From: Lentisphaerae bacterium GWF2_50_93
GTDB taxonomy: Bacteria > Verrucomicrobiota > Lentisphaeria > Victivallales > GWF2-50-93
DNA: 64,000 bases
Assembly: GCA_001804815.1 (NCBI GenBank)
Contig: MHBI01000071.1
Span: forward strand, 1-64,000
Direction of reading: 5' to 3'
This document shows, piece by piece, positions 1 through 8,479 of this stretch (the stretch's first letter is position 1; each line of letters opens with the position of its first letter). A program made the position numbers and the translations under genes. The notes beneath the pieces were generated by a model that was given only the letters and a program-made list of their open reading frames with translations, ran no database searches and was not told the DNA's origin.

Positions 1-84
1 CATATTTCCGTACCGGGGAAAATGCCGCACTATACAGCCTTACAGGTTCCAGCAGGGGAAAAGAGGCATTCTGGAAAAAGCATC

Positions 85-124
85 AGCAAGCATCTGGGGT
101 CGGGAGCAAGCATCTGGGGTCGGG
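85..124. repeat. 20-bp direct tandem repeat, two copies
   Basis: Two perfect adjacent copies of a 20-bp unit lie at 85-104 and 105-124. Each starts AGCAAGCATC and ends GGGGTCGGG. GGGGTCGGGCACC-like strings resemble the short repeats found near REP-associated transposases, but no transposase is present, so that link is only a suggestion. Confidence 0.75.
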
Positions 125-343
125 CACCATAACTATCATTTAACACGCTCATATTATGGTTGGATATCGTCATGTTATACATCTTATTTTAATTATCTAT
201 GCAAGGGAATATCAAATTATGAGAATGAAGACCTCACTCTCTCCCCTTGGTCGTTCGGTCGGGGGAACTCCCTGGCGGCATTCACCTTACGGTGAAAGAC
301 GGTGACACACGCTCTTGCTATTGACTACGGATTGGCATTGGAA

Positions 344-362
344 TGGTGGCGGGAGATGGATT
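344..362 (-). repeat. 19-bp copy of the tRNA-Tyr 3' end
   Basis: This segment is identical to 472-490, the CCA end, discriminator, acceptor strand and start of the T arm of the downstream tRNA-Tyr, in the same orientation. Identity stops at the T loop. Partial tRNA 3' copies of this kind are typically left by integration or excision of mobile DNA at tRNA genes, but no integrase is visible. Confidence 0.6.
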
Positions 363-471
363 GACGCTCACGTGGTTCGCTCCAAGCACCTTCGGAGCTT
401 GGCTCTCGCTCGCATAAGATGCTCGCTCTCGAACCAGATGGTTCTCATCCATGTCTGGTTGGATTGAAAGA

Positions 472-556
472 TGGTGGCGGGAGATGGATTCGAACCATCG
501 AAAGCATAGCTAACAGATTTACAGTCTGTCCCCTTTGACCGCTCGGGAATCCCGCC
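472..556 (-). tRNA. tRNA-Tyr (anticodon GTA)
   Basis: On the minus strand the segment folds as a class II tRNA. The 7-bp acceptor stem pairs 550-556 with 476-482, and the anticodon loop CTGTAAA sits in a five-pair stem (ACAGA/TCTGT). GTA lies at plus-strand positions 520-522. A long variable arm and a TTCGAACC-type T loop are present. CCA is encoded at 472-474. Its length of 85 nt is normal for tRNA-Tyr with CCA. Confidence 0.93.
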
Positions 557-590
557 ATTATAAATTCTTATCAAAAAATTATTATTTTAT

Positions 591-664
591 TGGAGCGGGT
601 GATGGGAGTCGAACCCACGTGGCTAGCTTGGAAGGCTAGAGCATTACCGTTATGCTACACCCGC
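591..664 (-). tRNA. tRNA-Gly (anticodon TCC)
   Basis: This is a minus-strand cloverleaf of 74 nt including encoded CCA (591-593). The acceptor stem GCGGGTG/CACCCGC is perfect. The anticodon stem CTAGC/GCTAG encloses the loop CTTCCAA, giving anticodon TCC. The T arm carries GGTTCGACTCC. It lies 34 bp upstream of tRNA-Tyr in the same direction, so the two are probably co-transcribed. Confidence 0.94.
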
Positions 665-738
665 ATTCAAATAACTCAGGCGCTCAAAATAGCGTATGGT
701 TTATTATTTTCAAGAGAGTCTATGAAAAATCATTGAAC

Positions 739-3700
739 CTATCTTCCAACAGTGAGTTTCCTGATGAAGTCTGCGGCCTTTCTGCGGATATCAGCCGATT
801 TCTGCCTGTTGACTTCTTCCATCCACTTGTCCCCACCGCTCCTGTCCTTGTTGGGTTCTAGCGCCATAACCTTGTCAAACAGATCCTTCGACTCGATGGA
901 AGCCTGGTGTCCGGGATATTTTTCAGCGAGCTTCTTCAGGGTGAGAAGGTATCTGTAGTCGTCAATGCCCTCCCGTATCCTTTCAAAAGCCACGGACGTC
1001 ACAAGCTCTCCCTTTGCGTTGGCGTTCGCCCAGGCGTAATCATCCTCACGGCAGTCAAGGGCATAATAAGGATCTCCTGCGTTGCAGTTCCAATGCCAGG
1101 CCAGTCTGAATTTCATCTTGTATTTCTGCCTTAGCATGAACATGTATGGTCCATATGTCCAGCGGTTGCCGCCATTGTAGAAAGCGAATCCACCGCCCTT
1201 GTTCGCCTCGTCGACCGACCATTTGTCGTGAACATTGAAGTTTGCGATGTCAAGGCTTTGAACAAGACCGGCATTTCCGGCATGTTCCTTTGACAACGAA
1301 GTCGCGCCCGCAAAACGCATGTTGTCAGTTGCACATTTTTTAAGCAGCGCCGCATTCTTCATGCTTTTCGAGACGTCATCCCCGATGGGCTCATCGCATA
1401 TTGTGATGACAAGCGGAATCCATCCGGCTTCCTGTGAATGCTTGTCTATAAGGGAAAAGACATGGCCGTACAGCGAGTCAAGATCCTTGAACCCGTAGTC
1501 GGCCGGGTTTGCCGGATTCGGATAACCATACAGGTTCAGTCCCTGAATTGCCGTCCCGTAATTGACGAAGAGCAGCATGTCTTTGTCTTTTGCAAGCTTC
1601 ATGATCCTGTCGGCATTCGTGAAGTCTATCGTGAGTTCATCGGACTTGCCTTCGAGCTTCAGGTTGAGGGATGATGAAAACGCAGTACAGCCATACTCAT
1701 GCATCAGGGCGAGGCTCTTCTCGTCCATGCCGTCATTGTATTCCTTCATTTCCTCCGCAAACCACGGAACTCTTATTTCGAGGCCCCACGGACCTGCGGG
1801 AACATCAAGTTCGTTCAACTGGGGGCCTACGACTTCGAGCTGTACGTTGACCTCGTCCTTGGTCTCGTCTTCAAACAGGATATCAAGGGTCCCCCGGTAA
1901 ATTCCGGGTGCCGCGTCCTTGGGCACCTTGATATTCGCCCAGAACCATTTCGATGTATCCCCGGGCAGATCTGTTTCAGCGGTGTTCATGACAAAACGAG
2001 GTTTTACAGTATAAATCGTGCCGTCCGCGTTCACCCTCGTTATCCTGTTTGAAACATAGCCGACCTTGATGTTCGACGCAGGGATGATGCCAGGACCTGT
2101 AAGAACACCTGGAACCACTTTCACCTTCCCGAGATCCTTGAAGGATCTCAACGCAAAGGTGACAGGTTCGATTTCACCCTGGCATGCATAGGCGGAAAGA
2201 TTCTTTGTAAGTTCCTCCTTCATGGGCTTGGAATCCGGATACACGTCCTCCATATAGCTCCTGCTGAAAATGACATACCCCTGCATCTTCTGGGTATCGC
2301 TCAATTCGAATTCAGTCTTGTCGTCATGGAGTAGCCTCCTGAAATAATTGTCAAAATCAAGACGGCGCCGTTCCTTGAGATTGGCCAGATATTTCTTTCC
2401 AGCATCCATCTTTTCAGCCGGATAAACGACGATGCACGAAAGACAGTTTGTCCAGTCCCTGCCCTCGAATTCAATGTTGAGCTGGCCGTCTGCAACATCC
2501 ACGTCGAATTCCTTCTCCTTGAATATCTCGCCAAGATACTTGTCGAAAGTATTTTCAGTGTAAAACTCTTCCTTGTCGGCAAACCGGAAATATTTCGCCA
2601 TGGCCTTGTCCTTGTCCATCTGTTCTTCATAAACAGGCTGGTCTTCGATGATAATCCTGCGTTCACGGTATACAGGCAGTTCCCCCCAGTATCCTCCGGG
2701 GCAGTCATTGTTTATAAAGACATGATATTTGCCGTTCGGCAGGTCCAGCGCAAATCCGCCTTTCTCCACGCACACGAAACTCCTGTATACAATGTCAGGC
2801 TGTAAAACATCGCAGGCACGCCAGATCTGGGCGTTGAGGAATCCGTACCCCCTGCCCTTCGAGTATGTCGTTCCAGGGGCAATCCTTGTCATTCCGCGCA
2901 GCAGGGGGGCCTTTGGCGGACCGAAGCTGAAGGCATTGAGGCCGTCAAACCTGGCATTGTCTGAATCATCGCATTCAAGCCTCAGATTGTCCAGATATAC
3001 AGGTGCTTTTGCATCACCGATGCCGAACACGATCCTTGTAATGAAGTCCTTCAGCAGGGCGCGCCCGGGCCTTGACTTTTCGCCGACGAAAAGATTTGTG
3101 GGAAGCGTGAGGCTGTTCTTTCCCGGGAGCAGCAGCGAATTATAGTTGACCCTTGTCCAGTAGTCCTTGGTCTCCTTGTCCCTTATCTCAACATAAAGAT
3201 CGACAGGCTTGTCAAAATCAAGATAGAAATCAGCTTTCAGGAAATCATATCCGCTCCAATCCTGGTTTCCATCGATACTTACATATCCAGTCTCCCATTT
3301 CAGGGATTTCCTCCCATTGGTTCCATGTAATACAAGGACTTCCCCTCCTGTGAACGGAGCAGACTTGCCGTCCTCGAAGGAAGCCAGCAGCTTGGTTGGC
3401 AGCAGTTTCAACTGTCCAGAAGGAAGCTTTGAACCGCAGGCATAGCAGTTTTTCCACTCGGACATGTTCAGGTATCCGCAATCAGGGCACCTGACAGCTT
3501 TTGCAGGATCCAGCTCGCCCGGCATTGCGATCGGTGTTTCTTCGGGCCCGAACTCAGGTTTTTCCGTGAGAGGGACATCCACGCCGACTTTTTCGACATT
3601 GACATCGTCAACCCATATCCTGCCGGAGCCGACTCTTATTCCGATATAAATCCTTGACTTCTGTTTCTGCGGCACATCAACGACATGCGTGACCTTCCTC

Positions 3701-4119
3701 CAGCCGCAGGAACCTGCGAAATCCGCAAACTGCTGGTGCCACCTGTTGTCATAGAAGTTCATGCTGAGGCATTCGTTCCCGGGGCCCGGGACGACATCCA
3801 GCGAACGGATATAGAAGGTCAGACGGTATCTTCCCGGCAAGATCTCCTTTTCCTCGTTGAAGAACCTTGCACAACCGCCTTTATCGCACACGATCATCCC
3901 TGACGTCTTGCCGGAATGCGCGATATTGCCGACCCTCATTTCAGACGGACCGCTGAATATCCAGCCCGGCCAGAACCTGAAAGCCTGTCCGAATTTATTC
4001 GGGGCGTTCTCAAGCGGCTGCTCGAACCCGGGATCGTCTATGGCGATTTCATCCGCAGGCATGACTGCCCCCATGAGCATGAGGAGGATGAAGCTGGAAA
4101 AAGACATGATTTTTTTCAT
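739..4119 (-). CDS. secreted DUF4091-type glycoside hydrolase-like protein with internal zinc ribbon
   Basis: An exported protein of 1126 residues, probably acting on polysaccharide outside the cytoplasm. Residues 1-22 form a signal peptide (MKKIMSFSSFILLMLMGAVM). Residues about 25-185 look like a jelly-roll carbohydrate-binding domain. A four-cysteine zinc ribbon follows (C211, C214, C225, C228), then a second beta-rich domain (about 245-385), further beta domains and a C-terminal TIM-barrel-like part. Near the end, EGIDDYRYLLTL is the hallmark of DUF4091, a family related to GH123 glycosidases. I cannot assign substrate or catalytic residues. A zinc ribbon inside an exported protein is odd. 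The nearest genes do not suggest a pathway. Confidence 0.8.
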   Translation of the reverse strand: MKKIMSFSSFILLMLMGAVMPADEIAIDDPGFEQPLENAPNKFGQAFRFWPGWIFSGPSEMRVGNIAHSGKTSGMIVCDKGGCARFFNEEKEILPGRYRLTFYIRSLDVVPGPGNECLSMNFYDNRWHQQFADFAGSCGWRKVTHVVDVPQKQKSRIYIGIRVGSGRIWVDDVNVEKVGVDVPLTEKPEFGPEETPIAMPGELDPAKAVRCPDCGYLNMSEWKNCYACGSKLPSGQLKLLPTKLLASFEDGKSAPFTGGEVLVLHGTNGRKSLKWETGYVSIDGNQDWSGYDFLKADFYLDFDKPVDLYVEIRDKETKDYWTRVNYNSLLLPGKNSLTLPTNLFVGEKSRPGRALLKDFITRIVFGIGDAKAPVYLDNLRLECDDSDNARFDGLNAFSFGPPKAPLLRGMTRIAPGTTYSKGRGYGFLNAQIWRACDVLQPDIVYRSFVCVEKGGFALDLPNGKYHVFINNDCPGGYWGELPVYRERRIIIEDQPVYEEQMDKDKAMAKYFRFADKEEFYTENTFDKYLGEIFKEKEFDVDVADGQLNIEFEGRDWTNCLSCIVVYPAEKMDAGKKYLANLKERRRLDFDNYFRRLLHDDKTEFELSDTQKMQGYVIFSRSYMEDVYPDSKPMKEELTKNLSAYACQGEIEPVTFALRSFKDLGKVKVVPGVLTGPGIIPASNIKVGYVSNRITRVNADGTIYTVKPRFVMNTAETDLPGDTSKWFWANIKVPKDAAPGIYRGTLDILFEDETKDEVNVQLEVVGPQLNELDVPAGPWGLEIRVPWFAEEMKEYNDGMDEKSLALMHEYGCTAFSSSLNLKLEGKSDELTIDFTNADRIMKLAKDKDMLLFVNYGTAIQGLNLYGYPNPANPADYGFKDLDSLYGHVFSLIDKHSQEAGWIPLVITICDEPIGDDVSKSMKNAALLKKCATDNMRFAGATSLSKEHAGNAGLVQSLDIANFNVHDKWSVDEANKGGGFAFYNGGNRWTYGPYMFMLRQKYKMKFRLAWHWNCNAGDPYYALDCREDDYAWANANAKGELVTSVAFERIREGIDDYRYLLTLKKLAEKYPGHQASIESKDLFDKVMALEPNKDRSGGDKWMEEVNRQKSADIRRKAADFIRKLTVGR

Positions 4120-4323
4120 TATATATCCCTTTTTTGTTCTTCAACAGGTTTCAGCAAAAGCATCCTGCCCGCGCTCCGGGAGTCCAAGTCGCTGCAAATC
4201 CTGCAGGTTCAACCGGCTTTTAATTGAACATCTAATTGTATAAATGCAATTTACGGCAATTTGAAAAAATCCTTATGAAGTGTAGATTCAAGGTCAAAAT
4301 AAAATCAAGATCAAGGTATAATC

Positions 4324-4725
4324 ATGGCAGCAGCAAAAGAGAAAATCCCCGGCGGAACTGAAACCATCCTCCTCGTCGACGACCAGGACGCCATATGGGA
4401 CTTCATGATCGAGGCCCTGCAGACCCTTGGATATTCCGTGATACTGGCCGAGAACGGACTCGACGCCGTTGAAATATACAAGAACAACCCCAGGCAGATC
4501 GACATGGTGATCCTCGACATGATCATGCCGAAACTTGGCGGGCATGGGACGTTCTACCAGATAAGGGCGATTGATCCGAAGGCGAAAATACTCCTCTCAA
4601 GCGGATATGTCTCGGAAGAGGAAGTCAACGACATCCTCAAACAGGGCGCGGCCGGATTCATACCGAAGCCGCACCGTATAAATATCATCGCGAAGGAAAT
4701 CCGCAGGATTCTCGACAGCAAATAA
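4324..4725 (+). CDS. single-domain response regulator receiver protein
   Basis: A 133-residue CheY-like receiver with no output domain. It has the acidic pair in LLVDDQDA, the phosphoacceptor Asp in MVILDMIMP, the S/T switch region (ILLSSGY) and the conserved Lys in FIPKPH. It would be phosphorylated by a histidine kinase and act by protein contact. No kinase is adjacent; the hybrid kinase at 35765-40255 carries its own, different receiver. The eight-residue N-terminal extension before the fold is unremarkable. Confidence 0.88.
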   Translation: MAAAKEKIPGGTETILLVDDQDAIWDFMIEALQTLGYSVILAENGLDAVEIYKNNPRQIDMVILDMIMPKLGGHGTFYQIRAIDPKAKILLSSGYVSEEEVNDILKQGAAGFIPKPHRINIIAKEIRRILDSK

Positions 4726-4747
4726 ATTCCAGGGGCTGAAACCGCCA

Positions 4748-5434
4748 TCACTTGAAATTGTCAAGTTCCTTTTCATCGCCGATATACCACTTCCCATTCC
4801 TTAAAACCCAGTACTGCGGTTTCTGGTCCTCCCAGTTGAGCCCTCTTATTTTCAATGCCGGCACAACCTTGGCCTCGCTTTCCTTCACCCCGAGCTTTAC
4901 ACTTGTGACTCTCGCACCCTCTTTTGGAATCTGCGCAATCTTCATGAAGCCCGCCATCACCTTCAAATACCCCTTCAGCACCTGCGGCGCCACGGCCTCC
5001 CTTGTCCTGGGATCAAGAATTTCAAACGCTGAATCCATGTCCTCGCTGACAAGAGCCTTTGAAAAGGCGGCATATCTTGTTTCTATCTCCCTTTTGACCG
5101 CGCTGTCGCTCATCTTGTCCTTGTTTGCAGGATTCACGGGGGCTCCCCCTACTCCTTCCGGAACCTTTATCTCGGCGTTTTCAGCGGCGGTAGGCGCTTC
5201 TCCGCCCTTTATCTTCTGTATGAGGTTCTTCACGGCCATGGCGCCGTCGAGATCGCCTTTCTTGGTCCGGGCCACCAGGATCCTGTCGAGCTTCTTTACA
5301 GCGTCGTCGTTCACTTTGCCGATCGCCGTGTCCCTTTCCTGGAGTACATTTTCAACCTCCTTGTCTGCGGCTGGAAGCGCGAGGCAGCCGAGAAGGCATA
5401 TCAAGACAATGCTGGCTGTCAAGTTCTTTTTCAT
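4748..5434 (-). CDS. exported hypothetical protein
   Basis: The reading frame is open further upstream, but the best start is the ATG at 5434. It gives a clear signal peptide (MKKNLTASIVLICLLGCLALPAAD) and 228 residues. The mature part begins with a charged, probably helical stretch, then a low-complexity linker. The C-terminal third (about 120-228) resembles the small alpha/beta NTF2-like or DUF4878-type fold, with text such as YWVLRNGKWYIGDEKE. No enzymatic motif is visible. It converges with the receiver gene, ending 22 bp from its stop. Function unknown; probably periplasmic. Confidence 0.7.
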   Translation of the reverse strand: MKKNLTASIVLICLLGCLALPAADKEVENVLQERDTAIGKVNDDAVKKLDRILVARTKKGDLDGAMAVKNLIQKIKGGEAPTAAENAEIKVPEGVGGAPVNPANKDKMSDSAVKREIETRYAAFSKALVSEDMDSAFEILDPRTREAVAPQVLKGYLKVMAGFMKIAQIPKEGARVTSVKLGVKESEAKVVPALKIRGLNWEDQKPQYWVLRNGKWYIGDEKELDNFK

Positions 5435-5652
5435 TATAATCATTCCCGTTTTTTTATTTTGCATTTTGAGATAATACAACCTTTCCCATCATAAATCAAT
5501 ACGCGCTGCACTGGCATAAGATTACACTTTTAAAAAAATAATTCGTTTTTTTTTCTTATTTTCTTTGAAAAACAAATCTTACCATATAACTTGCCGTGCC
5601 AAAAATTTGAAATCCATATTTAACACTTTAACAAGTGGAGTCATCGAGTAAA

Positions 5653-8085
5653 ATGAGTATGAAAAGAGTGCTTTTAGGGGGGTCGGCGTTTTTATCGGCT
5701 ACGATGTGTTCAACAACTAATCTGTTTGCTGGAGAGGCTGACATCAAGATCCCGGATCTGAGCCGCATCTCCTTCAACATCCTCGGAAGCGATGTTTCAG
5801 GACTTTCGCTGATGTACGCGGGGCTTGTCGTCTGCGTTATCGGCCTTGTTTTCGGATGGATCCAGTACAAGCAGACAAAAGATCTGCCTGTCCACAAGTC
5901 CATGGCGGACGTATCACAGACAATATGGGAGACCTGCAAGACCTATCTTTTCCAGCAGGGGAAATTCCTTGCAGTCCTGTGGGCGCTGATCGGTCTCTGC
6001 ATGGTCTACTACTTCGGCTTCCTTAACAAGATGTCGGTATTCAATGTCGCCGTCATCCTTTCATGCTCCATCCTCGGAATCCTCGGTTCCTACGGCGTCG
6101 CCTGGTTCGGCATAAGGATCAACACCAGGGCCAATTCCCGTTCGGCTTTCGCCGCCCTCCGCGGAACCCCGTGGCTCGCACTCGCGATCCCCCTCAAATC
6201 CGGAATGAGCGTCGGCCTCCTCCTGGTCAGCGTCGAGCTCTTCTTCATGATCTGCATACTCAGCTTTCTTCCTGAACATCTCGTAGGAGCATGTTTCATC
6301 GGTTTTGCGATCGGTGAATCACTCGGCGCAAGCGTTCTCAGGATCTGCGGTGGAATATTCACCAAGATAGCGGACATCGGCTCGGACCTCATGAAGATTG
6401 TCTTCAAGCTCCCCGAAGACGATCCGAAGAATCCCGGCGTCATAGCCGATTGTACCGGTGACAATGCCGGCGACAGCGTCGGACCAACAGCAGACGGATT
6501 CGAGACCTACGGAGTGACGGGCGTAGCCCTTATCGCATTCCTCGCCCTCGCCCTCACTGAAAGCCCGGATCTCTGCGGAAAACTCATCATCTGGATTTTT
6601 GTAATGAGAATCCTCATGATCCTCACGTCAATCGTGTCATATTTCGTCAATGACTTCCTTTGTACGGCAAAATACAAGGATGCAAAAGAGTTCGATGCGG
6701 AACATCCCATGACACAGCTTGTCTGGGTGACATCGATCATCTCCATCATAGTCACTTACATTGCCAGCTATCTGCTTCTTCCTCCGCAGACTTATAAGAG
6801 TCTCTGGTGGGTGCTCTCCACTATCATCAGCTGCGGAACCCTTGCGGGCGCACTGATCCCGGAATTCACCAAAGTCTTCACAAGCACAAACGCAAAGCAC
6901 GTCAAGGAAGTTGTCAATTCCTCCAAGCACGGCGGAGCATCCCTCAACATCCTTTCAGGACTTGTTGCCGGAAACTTCTCGGCTTTCTGGGAAGGTCTTC
7001 TTATCATAGTGCTGATGTTTGTCAGCTACCTCATCTCCGGCAATGCCGACCTCATGGCAATTTTCCCGAAGGGGCTTGAGTTTGCAGCACCCATCTTTGC
7101 ATTCGGTCTCGTGGCGTTCGGTTTCCTTGGAATGGGCCCGGTGACAATCGCGGTCGACAGCTTCGGCCCTGTTTCGGACAACGCCCAGTCGGTGTACGAG
7201 CTCAGCCGCATAGAATCAATCCCCAATATCAGGGAAGAGATCAAGAAGGATTTCGGATTCGAACCGAACTTCGAGACGGCCAAGCACAATCTCGAAAAGA
7301 ACGACGGTGCGGGCAATACCTTCAAGGCTACGGCAAAACCGGTGCTCATCGGCACGGCCGTTGTCGGCGCCACGACAATGATTTTCGGAATCATCCTGCT
7401 CCTCAACAAGACAGGTGATACGGCAGGCAAGGTCATAGAGAAGCTGAGCCTTGTGCAGCCTGAAATCATACTTGGAATCCTCATGGGCGGCGCTGTAATC
7501 TACTGGTTCACAGGCGCATCGATACAGGCCGTTGTGACAGGCGCCTACAGGGCCGTTGTCTACATCAAGAAGAACATTAAATTCGACGCGGAACACGCTT
7601 CAATCAAGGACAGCAAGGAAGTTGTCAAGATCTGCACCGTCTACGCCCAGAAGGGAATGTGGAACATATTCATCGCGATATTCTGTTTCGCGCTCGCCCT
7701 TCCATTCTTCAACCCCATATTCTTTGTCGGATATCTCATCGGTATCGCCTTCTTCGGACTCTACCAGGCGATATTCATGGCAAATGCCGGCGGTGCCTGG
7801 GATAACGCGAAGAAGATCGTCGAAGTAGACCTCCGTCAGAAGAACACCCCCCTCCACGAGGCGAGTGTCGTCGGCGACACCGTCGGAGATCCGTTCAAGG
7901 ACACTTCTTCTGTTGCAATGAACCCTGTCATCAAGTTCACGACCCTCTTCGGCCTCCTCGCCGTCGAAATTGCCGTGACGATGCAGGACAAGGGGCTCAA
8001 GATGATGATAGCGGCCGTGTTCTTCGCGGTCGCGCTTGTCTTCGTCTACCGCTCATTCTACTGCATGAGGATACCTGAGGAATAA
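5653..8085 (+). CDS. hppA: membrane-bound ion-translocating inorganic pyrophosphatase
   Basis: Hydrolyses pyrophosphate and pumps H+ or Na+ across the membrane. The 810-residue protein has about 16 membrane segments. It carries the signature substrate loops DDPKNPGVIADCTGDNAGD and GDTVGDPFKDTSSVAMNP. The GNTFKA motif has Lys (K558), where K+-dependent enzymes have Ala; family knowledge would class it as K+-independent, usually H+-pumping, though the following residues are non-standard. GTG at 5635 is also in frame, but ATG 5653 is preferred because GGAG (5637-5640) precedes it. The first 28 residues resemble a signal peptide ahead of TM1. It is probably transcribed alone, ending at the hairpin at 8114. 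Confidence 0.95.
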   Translation: MSMKRVLLGGSAFLSATMCSTTNLFAGEADIKIPDLSRISFNILGSDVSGLSLMYAGLVVCVIGLVFGWIQYKQTKDLPVHKSMADVSQTIWETCKTYLFQQGKFLAVLWALIGLCMVYYFGFLNKMSVFNVAVILSCSILGILGSYGVAWFGIRINTRANSRSAFAALRGTPWLALAIPLKSGMSVGLLLVSVELFFMICILSFLPEHLVGACFIGFAIGESLGASVLRICGGIFTKIADIGSDLMKIVFKLPEDDPKNPGVIADCTGDNAGDSVGPTADGFETYGVTGVALIAFLALALTESPDLCGKLIIWIFVMRILMILTSIVSYFVNDFLCTAKYKDAKEFDAEHPMTQLVWVTSIISIIVTYIASYLLLPPQTYKSLWWVLSTIISCGTLAGALIPEFTKVFTSTNAKHVKEVVNSSKHGGASLNILSGLVAGNFSAFWEGLLIIVLMFVSYLISGNADLMAIFPKGLEFAAPIFAFGLVAFGFLGMGPVTIAVDSFGPVSDNAQSVYELSRIESIPNIREEIKKDFGFEPNFETAKHNLEKNDGAGNTFKATAKPVLIGTAVVGATTMIFGIILLLNKTGDTAGKVIEKLSLVQPEIILGILMGGAVIYWFTGASIQAVVTGAYRAVVYIKKNIKFDAEHASIKDSKEVVKICTVYAQKGMWNIFIAIFCFALALPFFNPIFFVGYLIGIAFFGLYQAIFMANAGGAWDNAKKIVEVDLRQKNTPLHEASVVGDTVGDPFKDTSSVAMNPVIKFTTLFGLLAVEIAVTMQDKGLKMMIAAVFFAVALVFVYRSFYCMRIPEE

Positions 8086-8113
8086 GGGAAAACCCGCATT
8101 CGCTTGAAAAACC

Positions 8114-8146
8114 AGGGCCCGGACGCTATAATTGTGTCCGGGCCCT
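8114..8146 (+). terminator. rho-independent terminator after hppA
   Basis: A perfect 11-bp stem (AGGGCCCGGAC at 8114-8124 with GTCCGGGCCCT at 8136-8146) and an 11-nt loop, followed by a T-rich run. It lies 28 bp after the hppA stop and separates it from hypC. Confidence 0.85.
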
Positions 8147-8242
8147 TTGCTTTGCTTGCAATGGCATGGATTATGCTTTTTCAGCCCATGGTTCCTTTAA
8201 AAGATGTATTAAATATCAAAACAAAAAAGACAGGAAACAATC

Positions 8243-8479
8243 ATGTGCCTTGCTGTTCCAATGAAAATAATTTCAATAAGCACCGACAGGGCTACCGGCT
8301 CCGCGGATTTTGACGGCGTCAAACGCGATGTGAACCTGACCCTGATAGAAAACCCCTGCGTTGGCGACTATGTGATAATCCATGCGGGCTTCGCCATAGA
8401 AAAGTTCAATGTCGAGGAAGCTGAAAAGCAGCTTGAGATATTCCATGAACTCGCAGAAGCCATGGAAGGTCAAAAATGA
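8243..8479 (+). CDS. hypC: [NiFe] hydrogenase maturation chaperone HypC
   Basis: A 78-residue chaperone that carries the Fe(CN)2CO unit with HypD and binds the hydrogenase large-subunit precursor. The invariant N-terminus MCLAVP provides the essential Cys2. The rest is the HypC/HupF beta-barrel (VGDYVIIHAGFAIEKF). AGGAAA upstream serves as ribosome binding site. It overlaps hypD by 4 bp (ATGA), so the two are translationally coupled, as expected for a HypC-HypD complex. The ech operon follows. Confidence 0.96.
   Translation: MCLAVPMKIISISTDRATGSADFDGVKRDVNLTLIENPCVGDYVIIHAGFAIEKFNVEEAEKQLEIFHELAEAMEGQK

Larger units (their letters stand above)
1..471. other. gene-poor leading stretch
   Basis: I see no convincing gene here on either strand; possible reading frames are short and lack ribosome binding sites and recognisable products. 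It holds a 20-bp tandem repeat and a short copy of the tRNA-Tyr 3' end, described separately. The rest is unassigned intergenic DNA. Confidence 0.6.

Noticed and set aside
4752..5474. 240-codon open frame antisense to the small exported protein gene
   Set aside because: It mirrors the real minus-strand gene, which has a signal peptide and a sensible start; the antisense product is Ser/Phe-rich with no recognisable domain.
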